From Psychrobacter luti (lineage in GTDB: Bacteria; Pseudomonadota; Gammaproteobacteria; Pseudomonadales; Moraxellaceae), in NCBI RefSeq assembly GCF_014192115.1, contig NZ_JACHXL010000002.1:248001-312000 (forward strand): a DNA stretch of 64,000 nt, in the 5' to 3' direction. This document shows, in pieces, positions 17,210 through 25,808 of this stretch. Below the pieces are notes generated by a model. That model was not told where the DNA came from, did no database searches, and was given only the letters and a program-made list of their open reading frames with translations. How positions within the stretch are numbered: the first letter of the stretch is position 1; each line of letters opens with the position of its first letter. The position numbers and the translations under genes were made by a program.

Positions 17210-17575
17210 TTATTTAATTTTAATCACGTTATAGCTCGGATAGCCAAGCTCGATTTTATAGTCTTTACCGCCGCGTCTGGCTTTTACTTTTATTTTACTG
17301 TCGCCTTTTTTATATTTGACGTCTTCAACACGGTAACCCATGCTACGTACTTTATTTGCAGCACGTTGTTCGATAGCAGGCTGATGAAGCTCTTTATCAA
17401 TGGATTTGATATTCTTTTTGTGTTTCTTATAGACTTTATTGTCTTTATAAATGTCTTCGTAAAGGTCGCCGTAGGCATTGTAACCAGGTGCGGTAACACA
17501 GCCAGTTGTTATGGCTAATAATGCGGCAATCATACCGCTCGCAGCGGTGGTTTTTAATAAAGTAAGTTTTTTCAT
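17210..17575 (-). CDS. Small lipoprotein with one PepSY-like C-terminal domain
   Basis: A 121-residue protein with a signal peptide ending in the lipobox TTGC, then a Tyr/Lys/Asp-rich linker and a domain of about 55 residues (QRAANKVRSMGYRVEDVKY to LGYPSYNVIKIK). That domain is clearly homologous to the C-terminal domain of the neighbouring lipoprotein at 17810-18487. The alternating beta pattern ending in Y-I-L-GYP resembles PepSY-type modules, but the family assignment is tentative. Likely an outer-membrane-anchored periplasmic protein. Paralogy with its neighbour is visible in the sequence; function is unknown. Confidence 0.65.
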   Translation of the reverse strand: MKKLTLLKTTAASGMIAALLAITTGCVTAPGYNAYGDLYEDIYKDNKVYKKHKKNIKSIDKELHQPAIEQRAANKVRSMGYRVEDVKYKKGDSKIKVKARRGGKDYKIELGYPSYNVIKIK

Positions 17576-17809
17576 AATATCCTCTTATGATGTTAAAGGC
17601 GTTGTCATTGATGCTAAGTAAAATTGTGCTATCAAAAGCCATGCTATAAAAAATGGTCACGCAAACCAAGGGCTGGCTTATGTGACCAAAGGCACGAAGT
17701 AGTCAACGATGCCGAAATCTTTATCTAATGCATTTATACTTATATTATTTACTGCTAATCTCATTTACTGCTTAAAATATTTCATGCAAAATTTCAAAAA
17801 GCTTGAATG

Positions 17810-18487
17810 TTAGTCTTTCTCAACCTTAATGACATTTAAGTTTGGATAACCAAGTAAAATCTCATAATCTTGCGAACCACGCTTGGCTTCAATCTCAAAC
17901 ACGCCGCGGCCGTTCTTTTCTTCCAGCTCAATATCATCGACGCGGTAGCCCATCGATCTTACCTTGTTAATAGCACGTTGTTTAATAGCGGGATAGCGCG
18001 AATCTCTTTTGATGCTGTCTTCAATGCCATTGTTTTTATAACGCTTATTATTTTTATATTTGCCATTATTTTTATATTTGTCTTTCTTATAATCGTCTTT
18101 GTCGTATCTGTCTTTATCATATCTATCATCTTGCCAGATGCTAGTAGAGGCTCGTTTATTTGAGCTAATGAGTCTTAAATCAGGATAAGTATATTTTAGC
18201 TCATAAGTTTGATTGTTCTTGCTGGCAATGGCAGTGATGGCTCTATTACCACGATAGTTATCAGTGCGGATATCCATGACTTGATAACCTTTGCGGCGTA
18301 GGTCATTGCGCAGGGTTTGGTTAACGCGCTTATAGTCAACATTGCCATAATCGCTGTTACCGCCATATATTGGATAATCTTCGTAACCTGGACCGACAAC
18401 GGCACAACCGGCAACTGTCCCTAGCATAGTCAGCGCCAAACCGGCAGATATTGCTGTCTTAAATGAGAAAGCGGGTAGAATTTTCAC
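17810..18487 (-). CDS. Lipoprotein with two PepSY-like domains
   Basis: A 225-residue lipoprotein (lipobox VAGC at about residue 28). A first domain (RRKGYQVMDIRTDNYRG to YELKYTYPDLRLI) is followed by a Tyr/Lys/Asp/Asn linker with repeated DRYDKD and KYKNN, and then a second copy of the domain (INKVRSMGYRVDDIEL to LLGYPNLNVIKVEKD). The second copy is nearly colinear with the C-terminus of the smaller lipoprotein downstream, so the pair arose by duplication. The PepSY label is tentative. The gene is transcribed separately, with 234 bp between the two. Confidence 0.65.
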   Translation of the reverse strand: MKILPAFSFKTAISAGLALTMLGTVAGCAVVGPGYEDYPIYGGNSDYGNVDYKRVNQTLRNDLRRKGYQVMDIRTDNYRGNRAITAIASKNNQTYELKYTYPDLRLISSNKRASTSIWQDDRYDKDRYDKDDYKKDKYKNNGKYKNNKRYKNNGIEDSIKRDSRYPAIKQRAINKVRSMGYRVDDIELEEKNGRGVFEIEAKRGSQDYEILLGYPNLNVIKVEKD

Positions 18488-18946
18488 GATAAAATCTCCT
18501 TTGGTATAGCATATCTGAGTAAGGCACTGTTATGAATAAACCTTATGTTAATCAAACTTGTATTGAGTAGGCTTAAATTTTTAATAGTGACTGGTTATAT
18601 ATATAGGGCTAAAGACTCTATAAAAGGTTATGAAGCAAAGGAGTACGGAGCGACACTCTTACAGAATCGATATTTGTCTTTTAATCTTGAAATATTTTCT
18701 TACATACATATAGTAAGACTTAAAACTCATTAATACATGTCTTTGGTGTTAATAAGTTGTAAATTTTGCAAATATTTGCGTAAGCATCCGACACTTTAGG
18801 TGACCAAGGTGTTGCTAACTTCAGTAAATATCGATAACACTTTTAACATTTAAATAGTTTGTAGAAAATTATTAAATAGGTTGTTTGAAAATAATTCCAT
18901 TTTTATCAGTATCTTGGATGATATTGCCTGTTATTGTTATAAGGGA
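18488..18946. other. AT-rich intergenic region upstream of the sRNA locus
   Basis: About 460 bp. A 62-codon open frame at 18545-18733 has no ribosome site or family features and is not called. The left end should carry the promoter of the two-domain lipoprotein gene on the minus strand. Confidence 0.4.
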
Positions 18947-18964
18947 CGTAAGCATATGCTTACA
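18947..18964 (+). promoter_or_regulatory. GacA-box-like palindrome (upstream activating sequence)
   Basis: CGTAAG-CATATG-CTTACA matches the established GacA binding consensus TGTAAG-N6-CTTACA at 11 of 12 defined positions, with exactly 6 bp between half sites. It ends 33 bp before a TATAAT box. In Pseudomonas, boxes of this type drive rsmX/Y/Z transcription. Confidence 0.75.
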
Positions 18965-18974
18965 CGCAATGACG

Positions 18975-19003
18975 CTTACGCGACTTAACAAGAGCCTTAT
19001 AAT
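18975..19003 (+). promoter_or_regulatory. sRNA core promoter
   Basis: A perfect -10 TATAAT lies at 18998-19003. The best-spaced -35 (CTTACG, 18975-18980) is poor, as expected for an activator-dependent promoter. The predicted start is about 19010. Confidence 0.65.
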
Positions 19004-19009
19004 TTGACA

Positions 19010-19294
19010 CTATACACACACGGCATAAGGGAATGTGACTCAAGGATTGAGTTGACCGTATTAAGGATAATAGTTCGATTTGCTGGCATCAGGATGATAA
19101 TAGCAATTGAAATAAGGACACATGACCCGTGTTGCAGGCAGATAATGCCAATAGTAGTGTGAAGAAATGGGCAGGATGCCCGGCTATCACAATATACTCA
19201 ATATCCTGCAAGGATGCAGTGATTAGAGTGGTGATGGGTAACAAGGATCGTTAACAATAAAACCGCATAACAATTAATTGCTATGCGGTTTTAT
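19010..19294 (+). ncRNA. Candidate CsrA/RsmA-sequestering small RNA (RsmY/RsmZ/CsrB type)
   Basis: About 285 nt without a plausible ORF. Eight GGA motifs begin at 19030, 19044, 19065, 19092, 19116, 19174, 19212 and 19245. Five are in the loops of short hairpins: ACTCA-AGGAT-TGAGT (19038-19052), TATTA-AGGA-TAATA (19059-19072), ATCA-GGA-TGAT (19088-19098) flanked by TGCT/AGCA, GGGCA-GGA-TGCCC (19169-19181) and CTGCA-AGGA-TGCAG (19206-19219). Weaker hairpins place two more in loops (CACA/TGTG around 19030; TAAC/GTTA around 19245). Three motifs read CAAGGAT, matching the CARGGAU core of the CsrA SELEX site. A GacA-box-like palindrome and TATAAT precede it and an intrinsic terminator ends it. The role is inferred: titrating CsrA to relieve translational repression. 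Confidence 0.82.
19259..19294 (+). terminator. Intrinsic terminator of the sRNA
   Basis: AAAACCGCATA pairs with TATGCGGTTTT (11 bp). The inner CAATTAATTG is itself palindromic and extends the stem beyond one mismatch. Confidence 0.85.
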
Positions 19295-19450
19295 CGTGTC
19301 TGGGTGTTAGCTATTTTACATCTTTTGTTTTTCATTCAAACCAGCTATCAAGTATTCTATACTGACAGAGCTATATATTGAGTACGATGATGATTGATAT
19401 GCATAAGTATTTATTTATACATAAGTATTTATCAATGAGTAATGAACAAT

Positions 19451-19483
19451 AAAAAACCGCATTATAATCAATGCGGTTTTTTT
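19451..19483. terminator. Intrinsic terminator downstream of csbD
   Basis: AAAAAACCGCATT and AATGCGGTTTTTT form a 13-bp stem around ATAATC. It serves csbD on the minus strand and would also stop read-through from the sRNA. Its ACCGCAT core is shared with the sRNA terminator. Confidence 0.88.
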
Positions 19484-19541
19484 AATAAATTACTTATAAA
19501 TATCTGTATTTACGACAAGGTTTTATAAGAGCAATTATTAA

Positions 19542-19745
19542 TTAGTATTTGTTTTCATTACGCCATGTTTCAACTTCACGCTCAGCGTCATCTTTGCTAT
19601 GACCATAACGCTCTTGGACTTTACCTACAAGCTTATCACGGCTACCTTCGATATGTAGTAAATCATCATCAGTCAGATCAGCCCACTTCTGCTTTACTGT
19701 GCCTTTCATCTGATTCCAATCACCTTTTAGGGTATGTTCATTCAT
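19542..19745 (-). CDS. csbD: CsbD-family stress protein
   Basis: A 67-residue hydrophilic protein. LKGDWNQMKGTVKQKWADLTDDDL followed by an IEGSRDKLVGKVQERYG segment is the CsbD signature. Family members are induced by general stress in bacteria, and their molecular role is not known. An AAGGA ribosome site lies 8 bp before the ATG. It is monocistronic, with its own terminator at 19451-19483. Confidence 0.92.
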   Translation of the reverse strand: MNEHTLKGDWNQMKGTVKQKWADLTDDDLLHIEGSRDKLVGKVQERYGHSKDDAEREVETWRNENKY

Positions 19746-20190
19746 TGTGATATTCCTTATTCTCGTTATTGCGTCTTCATGAAGCTGTTATGAAAGTTGA
19801 ATCAACAGTTCGTATGACGCTTTAGTATGTAAATTATTATTTATGATTCTTATGACGCTTTCAGTACTGCGTTTCAGTACTCTACAACTAGCCAGTGGCT
19901 AACTTGTGCTACCAATATATGAATTTCAGCGGGCCTTGTCTGTATGGGCAATGTTTGCAGTGTTACTCGATTATGATAAAAGCTGCCACTATGTTATGGG
20001 TCGCATAGTTGTGTAATATATGGGGCGTTTTCTCAGCATGATACGTAAAGATTGACTGTTAATAATCTTTTGATTGCGTAGTTGAAGCTATTTGAGTATT
20101 TAAATATAGATTTATTGTTTAAATAGCTATAGCCTTATAGTTGAAATACCAAATACGTTATATGATTGATTAATCTACGGTAGGTTGACA
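19746..20190. other. Intergenic region between divergent csbD and a TetR regulator
   Basis: About 445 bp, no gene seen. It contains two close copies of TCAGTACT (19861-19868 and 19875-19882) and two copies of TATGACGCTTT (19813-19823 and 19851-19861). These could be operator-like, but nothing ties them to a factor. Confidence 0.35.
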
Positions 20191-20880
20191 GTGAATGCAC
20201 TTAAATCAGTAAGTTCTACAAAAGCAGAATCGAAGCGTGATTTGGCAAAAGCAAAGACGCGCCATGCGCTTTTAAAAAGTGCCTTGCAGTTGTATAGCTT
20301 GGAAGGTATTTGCGGCCTAAGCATGAACAAAATCGCAAAAGGTGCCGGTATTGCCCAGCCAAGTTTTTATAATCACTTTGATAGCTTAGAGGTCTTGCAG
20401 CAGGTGTTGAGCGAGCAGCTTAAAGAAAACTATTTATCACCGATGCGTATAGCGTGGATAGATATGCTCAAAGACTATGCGATGCTGTCTAAAGAAGGGT
20501 TCAATCAGCACTGCCAACACTGCTTGACCATGATTTTTGATGCAGCGTTTCAGAATATTGCCTTATTTCAACGCCTAATTGAAGACAGCCTACGCTTTGA
20601 TTCAAAAGTAGAGAATAAAGGCTTGGGAAGTCTAATCATGGAGATAAGAGAGGAGTGGACCAAAATATTTATGCAGGGATTGCAGTCAGCCGAGTGTTCT
20701 TTTAAGGTGTCTGAAGTTCATATCTGCGTTGATATCGCTGCTGCCCAAGTACATGAATTGATATTAGGCTGTCATCAACAGCGTTATTCACAGCAGCAAG
20801 CCATTGAGATGTTGTGCAAAAACTTTGATGGACTTTTTAGCAGTTTTTTCGTTAAAGATAAGCACAGAGTGGAAGGTTAG
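20191..20880 (+). CDS. TetR/AcrR-family transcriptional regulator
   Basis: A 229-residue regulator. The helix-turn-helix spans about residues 25-65 (TRHALLKSALQLYSLEG, LSMNKIAKGAGIAQPSFYNHF), with the F/Y-NHF end typical of TetR proteins. The C-terminal ligand domain is not recognisable. GTG 20191 is chosen because TAGG lies 6 bp before it; the in-frame TTG at 20185 is less likely. The gene is 127 bp upstream of, and on the same strand as, the molybdopterin oxidoreductase, so it may control that gene. The FabR-like SFYNHF turn hints at lipid-related ligands, but this is weak. Confidence 0.82.
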   Translation: MNALKSVSSTKAESKRDLAKAKTRHALLKSALQLYSLEGICGLSMNKIAKGAGIAQPSFYNHFDSLEVLQQVLSEQLKENYLSPMRIAWIDMLKDYAMLSKEGFNQHCQHCLTMIFDAAFQNIALFQRLIEDSLRFDSKVENKGLGSLIMEIREEWTKIFMQGLQSAECSFKVSEVHICVDIAAAQVHELILGCHQQRYSQQQAIEMLCKNFDGLFSSFFVKDKHRVEG

Positions 20881-21007
20881 TTATTGAGTTTATCAATATT
20901 TAATTTTGGCCAATTTTTAAGATGAGCAAATCTATTACCCTTATAAAACTTATAAAACGGAATTTATATAGTGAAAGCGATATTAAAAAATAACAGGGAG
21001 CGCGACC

Positions 21008-23221
21008 ATGAGTAGCGAACAGACCAAGACGAATGAGCAAACACATTTTAGAACCTGCAATCTATGCGAAGCGATGTGCGGTCTCGTCATCCAGCACGAT
21101 GGTGACAAGGTGTTATCGATTAAAGGTGATAAAAACGACCCATTCTCCAAAGGTTATATTTGTCCAAAAGCAACTGCTTTACAAGATTTGCATGAAGATA
21201 GTGATCGCCTGCGTCATCCCGTTGAGAGAACCGCTAACGGTTGGAAAGAGATTAGCTGGGCTGAAGCTTTAGATAAGGTTGCCGCGGGTATTCAGTCGGT
21301 ACAGAAAAAGCACGGTCAAAATGCTTTTGGTATTTATTTAGGTAATCCTAACGTCCATAATTTGGGTGGCATGTTAACCATTAAACATTTATTAAGCAGT
21401 ATCAAGACGCGCAGTCGTTTTTCTGCGACTTCTATCGACCAACTGCCGCACCATATCGTCAGTATGCATCTTTTTGGTCATATGCTGCGCATCCCAGTAC
21501 CTGATGTCAATCGCACCCAGTATATGCTGATCATTGGTGGCAATCCGCTGGCATCTAACGGCAGTATTATGACCGCACCGAATATGCGCCAAAAGCTAAA
21601 AGACATCAAAGCACGCGATGGCAAAGTAGTAGTGATTGATCCAAGGCGCACCGAAACCGCCGACATTGCTAGCGAGCATCATTTTATTCGTCCAGCAACG
21701 GATGTCTTATTATTGCTCGCCATGCTCAATGAAATCTATCTCCAAGGTTATGCAGACAAGGCACGTTCTAAAAATAATAGAGCGGTGGCGCTCGCGCCAG
21801 AGATTGAGCGACTTGCCGACTTTGCCAAAGATTATAGCGCCGAGTCCGTTGCTGATATTACTGGCATTGCGGCAATCGAGATTAAGCGTTTAGTAAAAGA
21901 GTTTTGTGAAGCTGAAAGCTCAGTCTGTTACGGACGTATGGGTGTATCGGTGCAAGAGTTTGGCTTATTAAGTCAGTATCTCATTATGGTCATTAATATT
22001 GTCACGGGTCGTTTGGATGAAGTGGGTGGTTTAATGTTCCCTAATCCTGCGGTCGATGTGGTCAATAACTCAGGACCAGGTTATTTAGGTAAACGCCATA
22101 GTCGAGTGAGTAACTTGCCTGATTTTAATGGTGATTATCCCGTCGTGGCGATGGCGGATGAAATGCTGGTAGAAGGGGCAGGACAATTAAAAGGCTTTAT
22201 GACGGTCGCTGGCAATCCTGTCCTCAGCACGCCAAATGGTGAAAAGCTAGATACTGCGTTTGCAAACTTGGAATTTATGGTTGCGATTGATTATTTCGTT
22301 ACAGAAACCAGTCGTCATGCCAATATTATCTTGCCGCCGGTATCGCCGCTAGAGCGTGACCATTATGATGTTACCTTTAATAATTTTGCTGTGCATAACG
22401 TCGCTAAATATTCAAAGGCTTTATTCGTTAAGAAAAAAAATGCCAAACATGACTGGCAAATTTACTTAGAGCTGGCAAAACGCTTAGATAAAAAAGCGCC
22501 ACTTGCGACTAAAATTGAGCGCCGATTAGTCAATACTTTAGGACCGAAATTTATGCTTGATCAAGGTTTAAAACGTGGACCTTATGCAGGTATGACGCTA
22601 AATAAACTTAAGAAGTATCCTCATGGCATTGATTTAGGACCTTTGAAAAAGATGCTACCGCAGGCGTTAAAACATAAAGACAAGCAGATTCATCTTAATA
22701 TTGATTTTTATCAAGCAGATTTAGAGCGCGTACAGGCGATGATGCAGGACTATGACGATAAACAAATTTCACTCATCGGTCGTCGCCATGTCCGTAGTAA
22801 TAATTCGTGGTTACATAATAGCTATCGCTTGGTAAAAGGTAAGCCGCGCTGTACGCTTATGTTGCATCTAGAAACGGCGAAAGAATACGGTATCGAGGAT
22901 GGTCAAAACGTAAGAGTTACCTCGCGCGTTGGTAGTGTAATGATAGTTGCAGAAGTCACGGACGAGCTGATGCCAAGAGTGGTAAGTATTCCTCATGGCT
23001 GGGGACACGGCCGTAAAGGCGTGAAACAAAAAATTGCGCAGGCGCATGCCGGTGTCAGTGTGAATGATTTGACGGACGATACCTTAATCGATCAGCTAAG
23101 TGGCAATGCGGCGGTCAATGGCGTACCTGTGCAATTGGAAGCGATTGAGCCAAAAGAGCTTGATTTGGATATCATCGATTCTGACGTTGATTCCGATATT
23201 GAATCAGGGAGCGCTGCATAA
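21008..23221 (+). CDS. Molybdopterin-dependent oxidoreductase (DMSO reductase superfamily), substrate unknown
   Basis: A 737-residue cytoplasmic protein without a Tat signal. An N-terminal [4Fe-4S] motif (CNLCEAMC, then ICPK about 27 residues later) is followed by the large Mo-bisMGD domain with IIGGNPLASN and VVVIDPRRTETA. A C-terminal molydopterin-dinucleotide-binding domain begins near residue 620 (EDGQNVRVTSRVGSV). The region where the metal-ligand Cys, Sec or Ser usually sits reads SRFSATSIDQ, with no Cys. Formate-dehydrogenase-like and other acceptors are all possible. No partner iron-sulfur or membrane subunit and no chaperone gene is adjacent. AGGGAG precedes the start. Confidence 0.82.
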   Translation: MSSEQTKTNEQTHFRTCNLCEAMCGLVIQHDGDKVLSIKGDKNDPFSKGYICPKATALQDLHEDSDRLRHPVERTANGWKEISWAEALDKVAAGIQSVQKKHGQNAFGIYLGNPNVHNLGGMLTIKHLLSSIKTRSRFSATSIDQLPHHIVSMHLFGHMLRIPVPDVNRTQYMLIIGGNPLASNGSIMTAPNMRQKLKDIKARDGKVVVIDPRRTETADIASEHHFIRPATDVLLLLAMLNEIYLQGYADKARSKNNRAVALAPEIERLADFAKDYSAESVADITGIAAIEIKRLVKEFCEAESSVCYGRMGVSVQEFGLLSQYLIMVINIVTGRLDEVGGLMFPNPAVDVVNNSGPGYLGKRHSRVSNLPDFNGDYPVVAMADEMLVEGAGQLKGFMTVAGNPVLSTPNGEKLDTAFANLEFMVAIDYFVTETSRHANIILPPVSPLERDHYDVTFNNFAVHNVAKYSKALFVKKKNAKHDWQIYLELAKRLDKKAPLATKIERRLVNTLGPKFMLDQGLKRGPYAGMTLNKLKKYPHGIDLGPLKKMLPQALKHKDKQIHLNIDFYQADLERVQAMMQDYDDKQISLIGRRHVRSNNSWLHNSYRLVKGKPRCTLMLHLETAKEYGIEDGQNVRVTSRVGSVMIVAEVTDELMPRVVSIPHGWGHGRKGVKQKIAQAHAGVSVNDLTDDTLIDQLSGNAAVNGVPVQLEAIEPKELDLDIIDSDVDSDIESGSAA

Positions 23222-23250
23222 AATAGCTCTAAAATAAAAGACTGTAATGT

Positions 23251-23282
23251 AAAAAAAGGCACTTATAAAAGTGCCTTTTTTT
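23251..23282. terminator. Bidirectional terminator between the Mo oxidoreductase and dadA
   Basis: A7-GGCACTT and AAGTGCC-T7 make a 14-bp stem around a 4-nt loop between convergent genes. Confidence 0.92.
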
Positions 23283-23295
23283 ACGTTTCTAATTT

Positions 23296-24621
23296 TTACG
23301 TTCCTAAGCCAATAAAATCAAAATCGACTGGCGGCGTCTCACCCTGTATCAATAAGCTGAGAGCTTTTGCAGAACCACAAGCATGGGTCCAGCCAAGCGT
23401 GCCATGACCAGTATTGAGCCATAAATTGTCGAAACTAGAGCTTGTATTGTGACTACCGTGACGGACTTGACCCTTATGCGCGCGACCTATCAACGGTACG
23501 TTTGATGGGGTCATCGGTCGCAGCCCTGTCCAATATTGCACAGAGTTAGCAATGATGCCTTTCGGGAATAACTGCTGCACACGGCGAGTGATGGCTTCGC
23601 AGCGCGTGCTATTTAAATCCAAATTGTAGCCGTTAAATTCTGCCGTTCCAGCAACCCGTAATTTGTCACCAAGGCGCGATGTGACCAATTTGAACTCATC
23701 ATCAATGAGACTGACGAAGGGTGCCAGATGCGGCGCGCGCGGATTGATTTGATAGGTAGCAGAATAACCCTTGGCAGGGAAAATTGGCAGATGAATATTG
23801 AGCGGTTTCATCAGCGCAACGCTATAACTGCCAAGTGCTAGTACATAACTGTCCGCACTAAAAGTCTGCGCGTTTTCACCCTTGGGTCGAATGGTAATAC
23901 TATGTATATGCGGACGAGCAGAATAAGCATCGGCACTTAACGCCAAAATTTCGGTATCATATAAGAACTGCACGCCAGCCTCGACGCAGCGCTCAGCTAA
24001 GCCTTGGGTAAATAAATGCGCATTACCTGATTCATCACGGCTGGTATAAGTCGCGCCTTTGAGCTTATGAGCGATGGGATAAAGCGCAGGCTCGAGGCTA
24101 ACCACGTTATTAATATCTATCACATAGCGCTCACAGCCAAGCTCTTGCATGCGCTCCGTTGGCGCAATGGCAGCATCAAACTCAGCTTGATCGGTATAAA
24201 AATGCATGATACCGCGCGTTTGCTGCTCATAATCAATACCGATATCAGCACGCAGCTGTTGTAGTGCTTCTCGTGAATACAAGCCTAAGCGCACCATTTG
24301 CACCAGATTGGCATCGGCTTTATCTGCGCGGCATTCTTGTAAAAACTGTATCGCCCACTTAAGCTGCGCCTTATCAGCACGCAAGCGGTAGAGCAGCGGC
24401 GCATCCTCACGAAACAGCCATTTAAGGGCTTTCATTGGAGTAGCAGGATTGGCCCAAGGTGTCGCGTGCGAAACAGATATCTGCCCACCATTGGCAAATG
24501 AGGTTTGCATACCGGCGGCTGGCTCACGCTCAATGACGGTCACATCGTAGCCTGCTTGGCGAAGATACCATGCGGTGGTCACGCCCACCACGCCTGCTCC
24601 GAGTACCGCAATATGACTCAT
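23296..24621 (-). CDS. dadA: D-amino acid dehydrogenase, small (FAD) subunit
   Basis: Membrane-associated flavoenzyme that oxidises D-alanine and other D-amino acids and feeds electrons to quinone. The 441-residue protein begins with the FAD-binding VLGAGVVGVTTAWYLRQAGYDVTVIE. TSFANGGQIS, the central KGYSATYQI region and the C-terminal GLRPMTPSNVPLIGR and NTGHGTLGWTHACGS are typical of DadA. The alanine racemase partner dadX is not in the neighbourhood. ygfZ lies immediately upstream on the same strand, about 80 bp away, but the two functions are unrelated. Confidence 0.93.
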   Translation of the reverse strand: MSHIAVLGAGVVGVTTAWYLRQAGYDVTVIEREPAAGMQTSFANGGQISVSHATPWANPATPMKALKWLFREDAPLLYRLRADKAQLKWAIQFLQECRADKADANLVQMVRLGLYSREALQQLRADIGIDYEQQTRGIMHFYTDQAEFDAAIAPTERMQELGCERYVIDINNVVSLEPALYPIAHKLKGATYTSRDESGNAHLFTQGLAERCVEAGVQFLYDTEILALSADAYSARPHIHSITIRPKGENAQTFSADSYVLALGSYSVALMKPLNIHLPIFPAKGYSATYQINPRAPHLAPFVSLIDDEFKLVTSRLGDKLRVAGTAEFNGYNLDLNSTRCEAITRRVQQLFPKGIIANSVQYWTGLRPMTPSNVPLIGRAHKGQVRHGSHNTSSSFDNLWLNTGHGTLGWTHACGSAKALSLLIQGETPPVDFDFIGLGT

Positions 24622-24700
24622 AAATTGCTCTGCTGCGTTTTTAGTAAAAGTGCTTTAAATAATGCTTACTGTTTCGTGTTGTTGATTACTTCACTTCACG

Positions 24701-25474
24701 CTATTTTTGGCGGGCGACATCCGCTTGCAGTGCTGGCGGTAAGTCTAATATCGTAAGCTCGCTGTCCGCTAAATGTTCTGGACGGGCAACGACCAATGCT
24801 TTAAAACCATTACCATTAATATTGTCATCGGCAATCGCATTAACTACCTGAATTTTTTCTAGCTTGTCGCCTGCTGCTGGTACATCACCTGTGCCGCTGA
24901 CATAATGTAAGAAAGCTTTTGGTGCCGCTTTAAAGTAAATACGGGCAATCACTTCTTGACCCAAGTAGCAGCCTTTATCGTAATCCATACCACCACGCTG
25001 ATGCAGGCGCAACTCTTGCGGTTGGAACTCACCTTGGGTTGCAGCGACTATCCAGTAGTTACCAATGGCAAGACTCGTTTGCATCCACGCTTTGGTGTCT
25101 GCTGGCGAGCTATGTTCTTCTTTATGGCTAAAGGTTGGCAACCCATCAAGCACGCAAGGATAAATGGGCGTTGGTGCACTGGTGTCGAATTTTGAAAAAG
25201 CGCCAAACTTTTTTAAATGGGCTTGGAAAGCCTCAACGCAATCAGCACTGATAACCACATCAAAATGCTTTTCTTCTTGTTTTTTAATCCATAGACCAAA
25301 ATCGATGCGGCCTTTTAGATTGCTAAGCGCCGTTGCTTGATAGCTGAGTCCGAGCTTGGTGACATCAGAGGTCAACTGCCCTTGTAAGAATTTTTCCGCG
25401 TCTTCACCTTGAATGGTTAGCTGAGCAAATTGTGGCGATGTTGATGAAAATGTTGATAAGCTTGATTGAGTCAT
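24701..25474 (-). CDS. ygfZ: Folate-binding YgfZ protein (Fe-S cluster maintenance)
   Basis: A 257-residue member of the GcvT-like family that supports a subset of iron-sulfur enzymes, such as MiaB, with tetrahydrofolate as cofactor. The diagnostic K-G-C-Y-x-G-Q-E motif is present (KGCYLGQEVIAR). LQGQLTSDV near residue 30 and SNLKGRI match the folate-binding face. It is shorter than E. coli YgfZ (326), as is common outside enterics. Confidence 0.9.
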   Translation of the reverse strand: MTQSSLSTFSSTSPQFAQLTIQGEDAEKFLQGQLTSDVTKLGLSYQATALSNLKGRIDFGLWIKKQEEKHFDVVISADCVEAFQAHLKKFGAFSKFDTSAPTPIYPCVLDGLPTFSHKEEHSSPADTKAWMQTSLAIGNYWIVAATQGEFQPQELRLHQRGGMDYDKGCYLGQEVIARIYFKAAPKAFLHYVSGTGDVPAAGDKLEKIQVVNAIADDNINGNGFKALVVARPEHLADSELTILDLPPALQADVARQK

Positions 25475-25732
25475 TATTGTTGTCCTATTTATCAGTCGCT
25501 ATAGCCTCAGATATTAGGGTTAATACTGAGTAATTAAAGTGGTTGTTAACGTAGCTGTTAAAATAATACTTAAAGTAGTGTTTGAAGTTTTTGCCATCTA
25601 AAGACACATGGCTAGTAAATTAAATTTGGTTGAAGCAGAGTACCATAAAAAACCACGTGATAAAAAATGTCCGCTTTACCGCATAAGTAAATATGACAAT
25701 TGGGTACAGAACAGTATTCACAACCTAAGCGA

Positions 25733-25762
25733 TTGGTTAAAGCTGGCGAGTTACGGTACAAT
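25733..25762 (+). promoter_or_regulatory. Candidate promoter of the PhnA/YjdM gene
   Basis: TTGGTT and TACAAT are separated by 18 bp. The predicted start lies about 40 nt before the ATG at 25809. The 13-mer TTACGGTACAATG recurs before the RDD gene at 38652. Confidence 0.5.
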
Positions 25763-25808
25763 GTTAGCTGTAGAATACACCCAATTTATCACGGCTGACG
25801 AGGAAATT

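Noticed and set aside
18545..18733. 62-codon gene upstream of the sRNA
   Set aside because: AT-rich, no ribosome site, no recognisable features.
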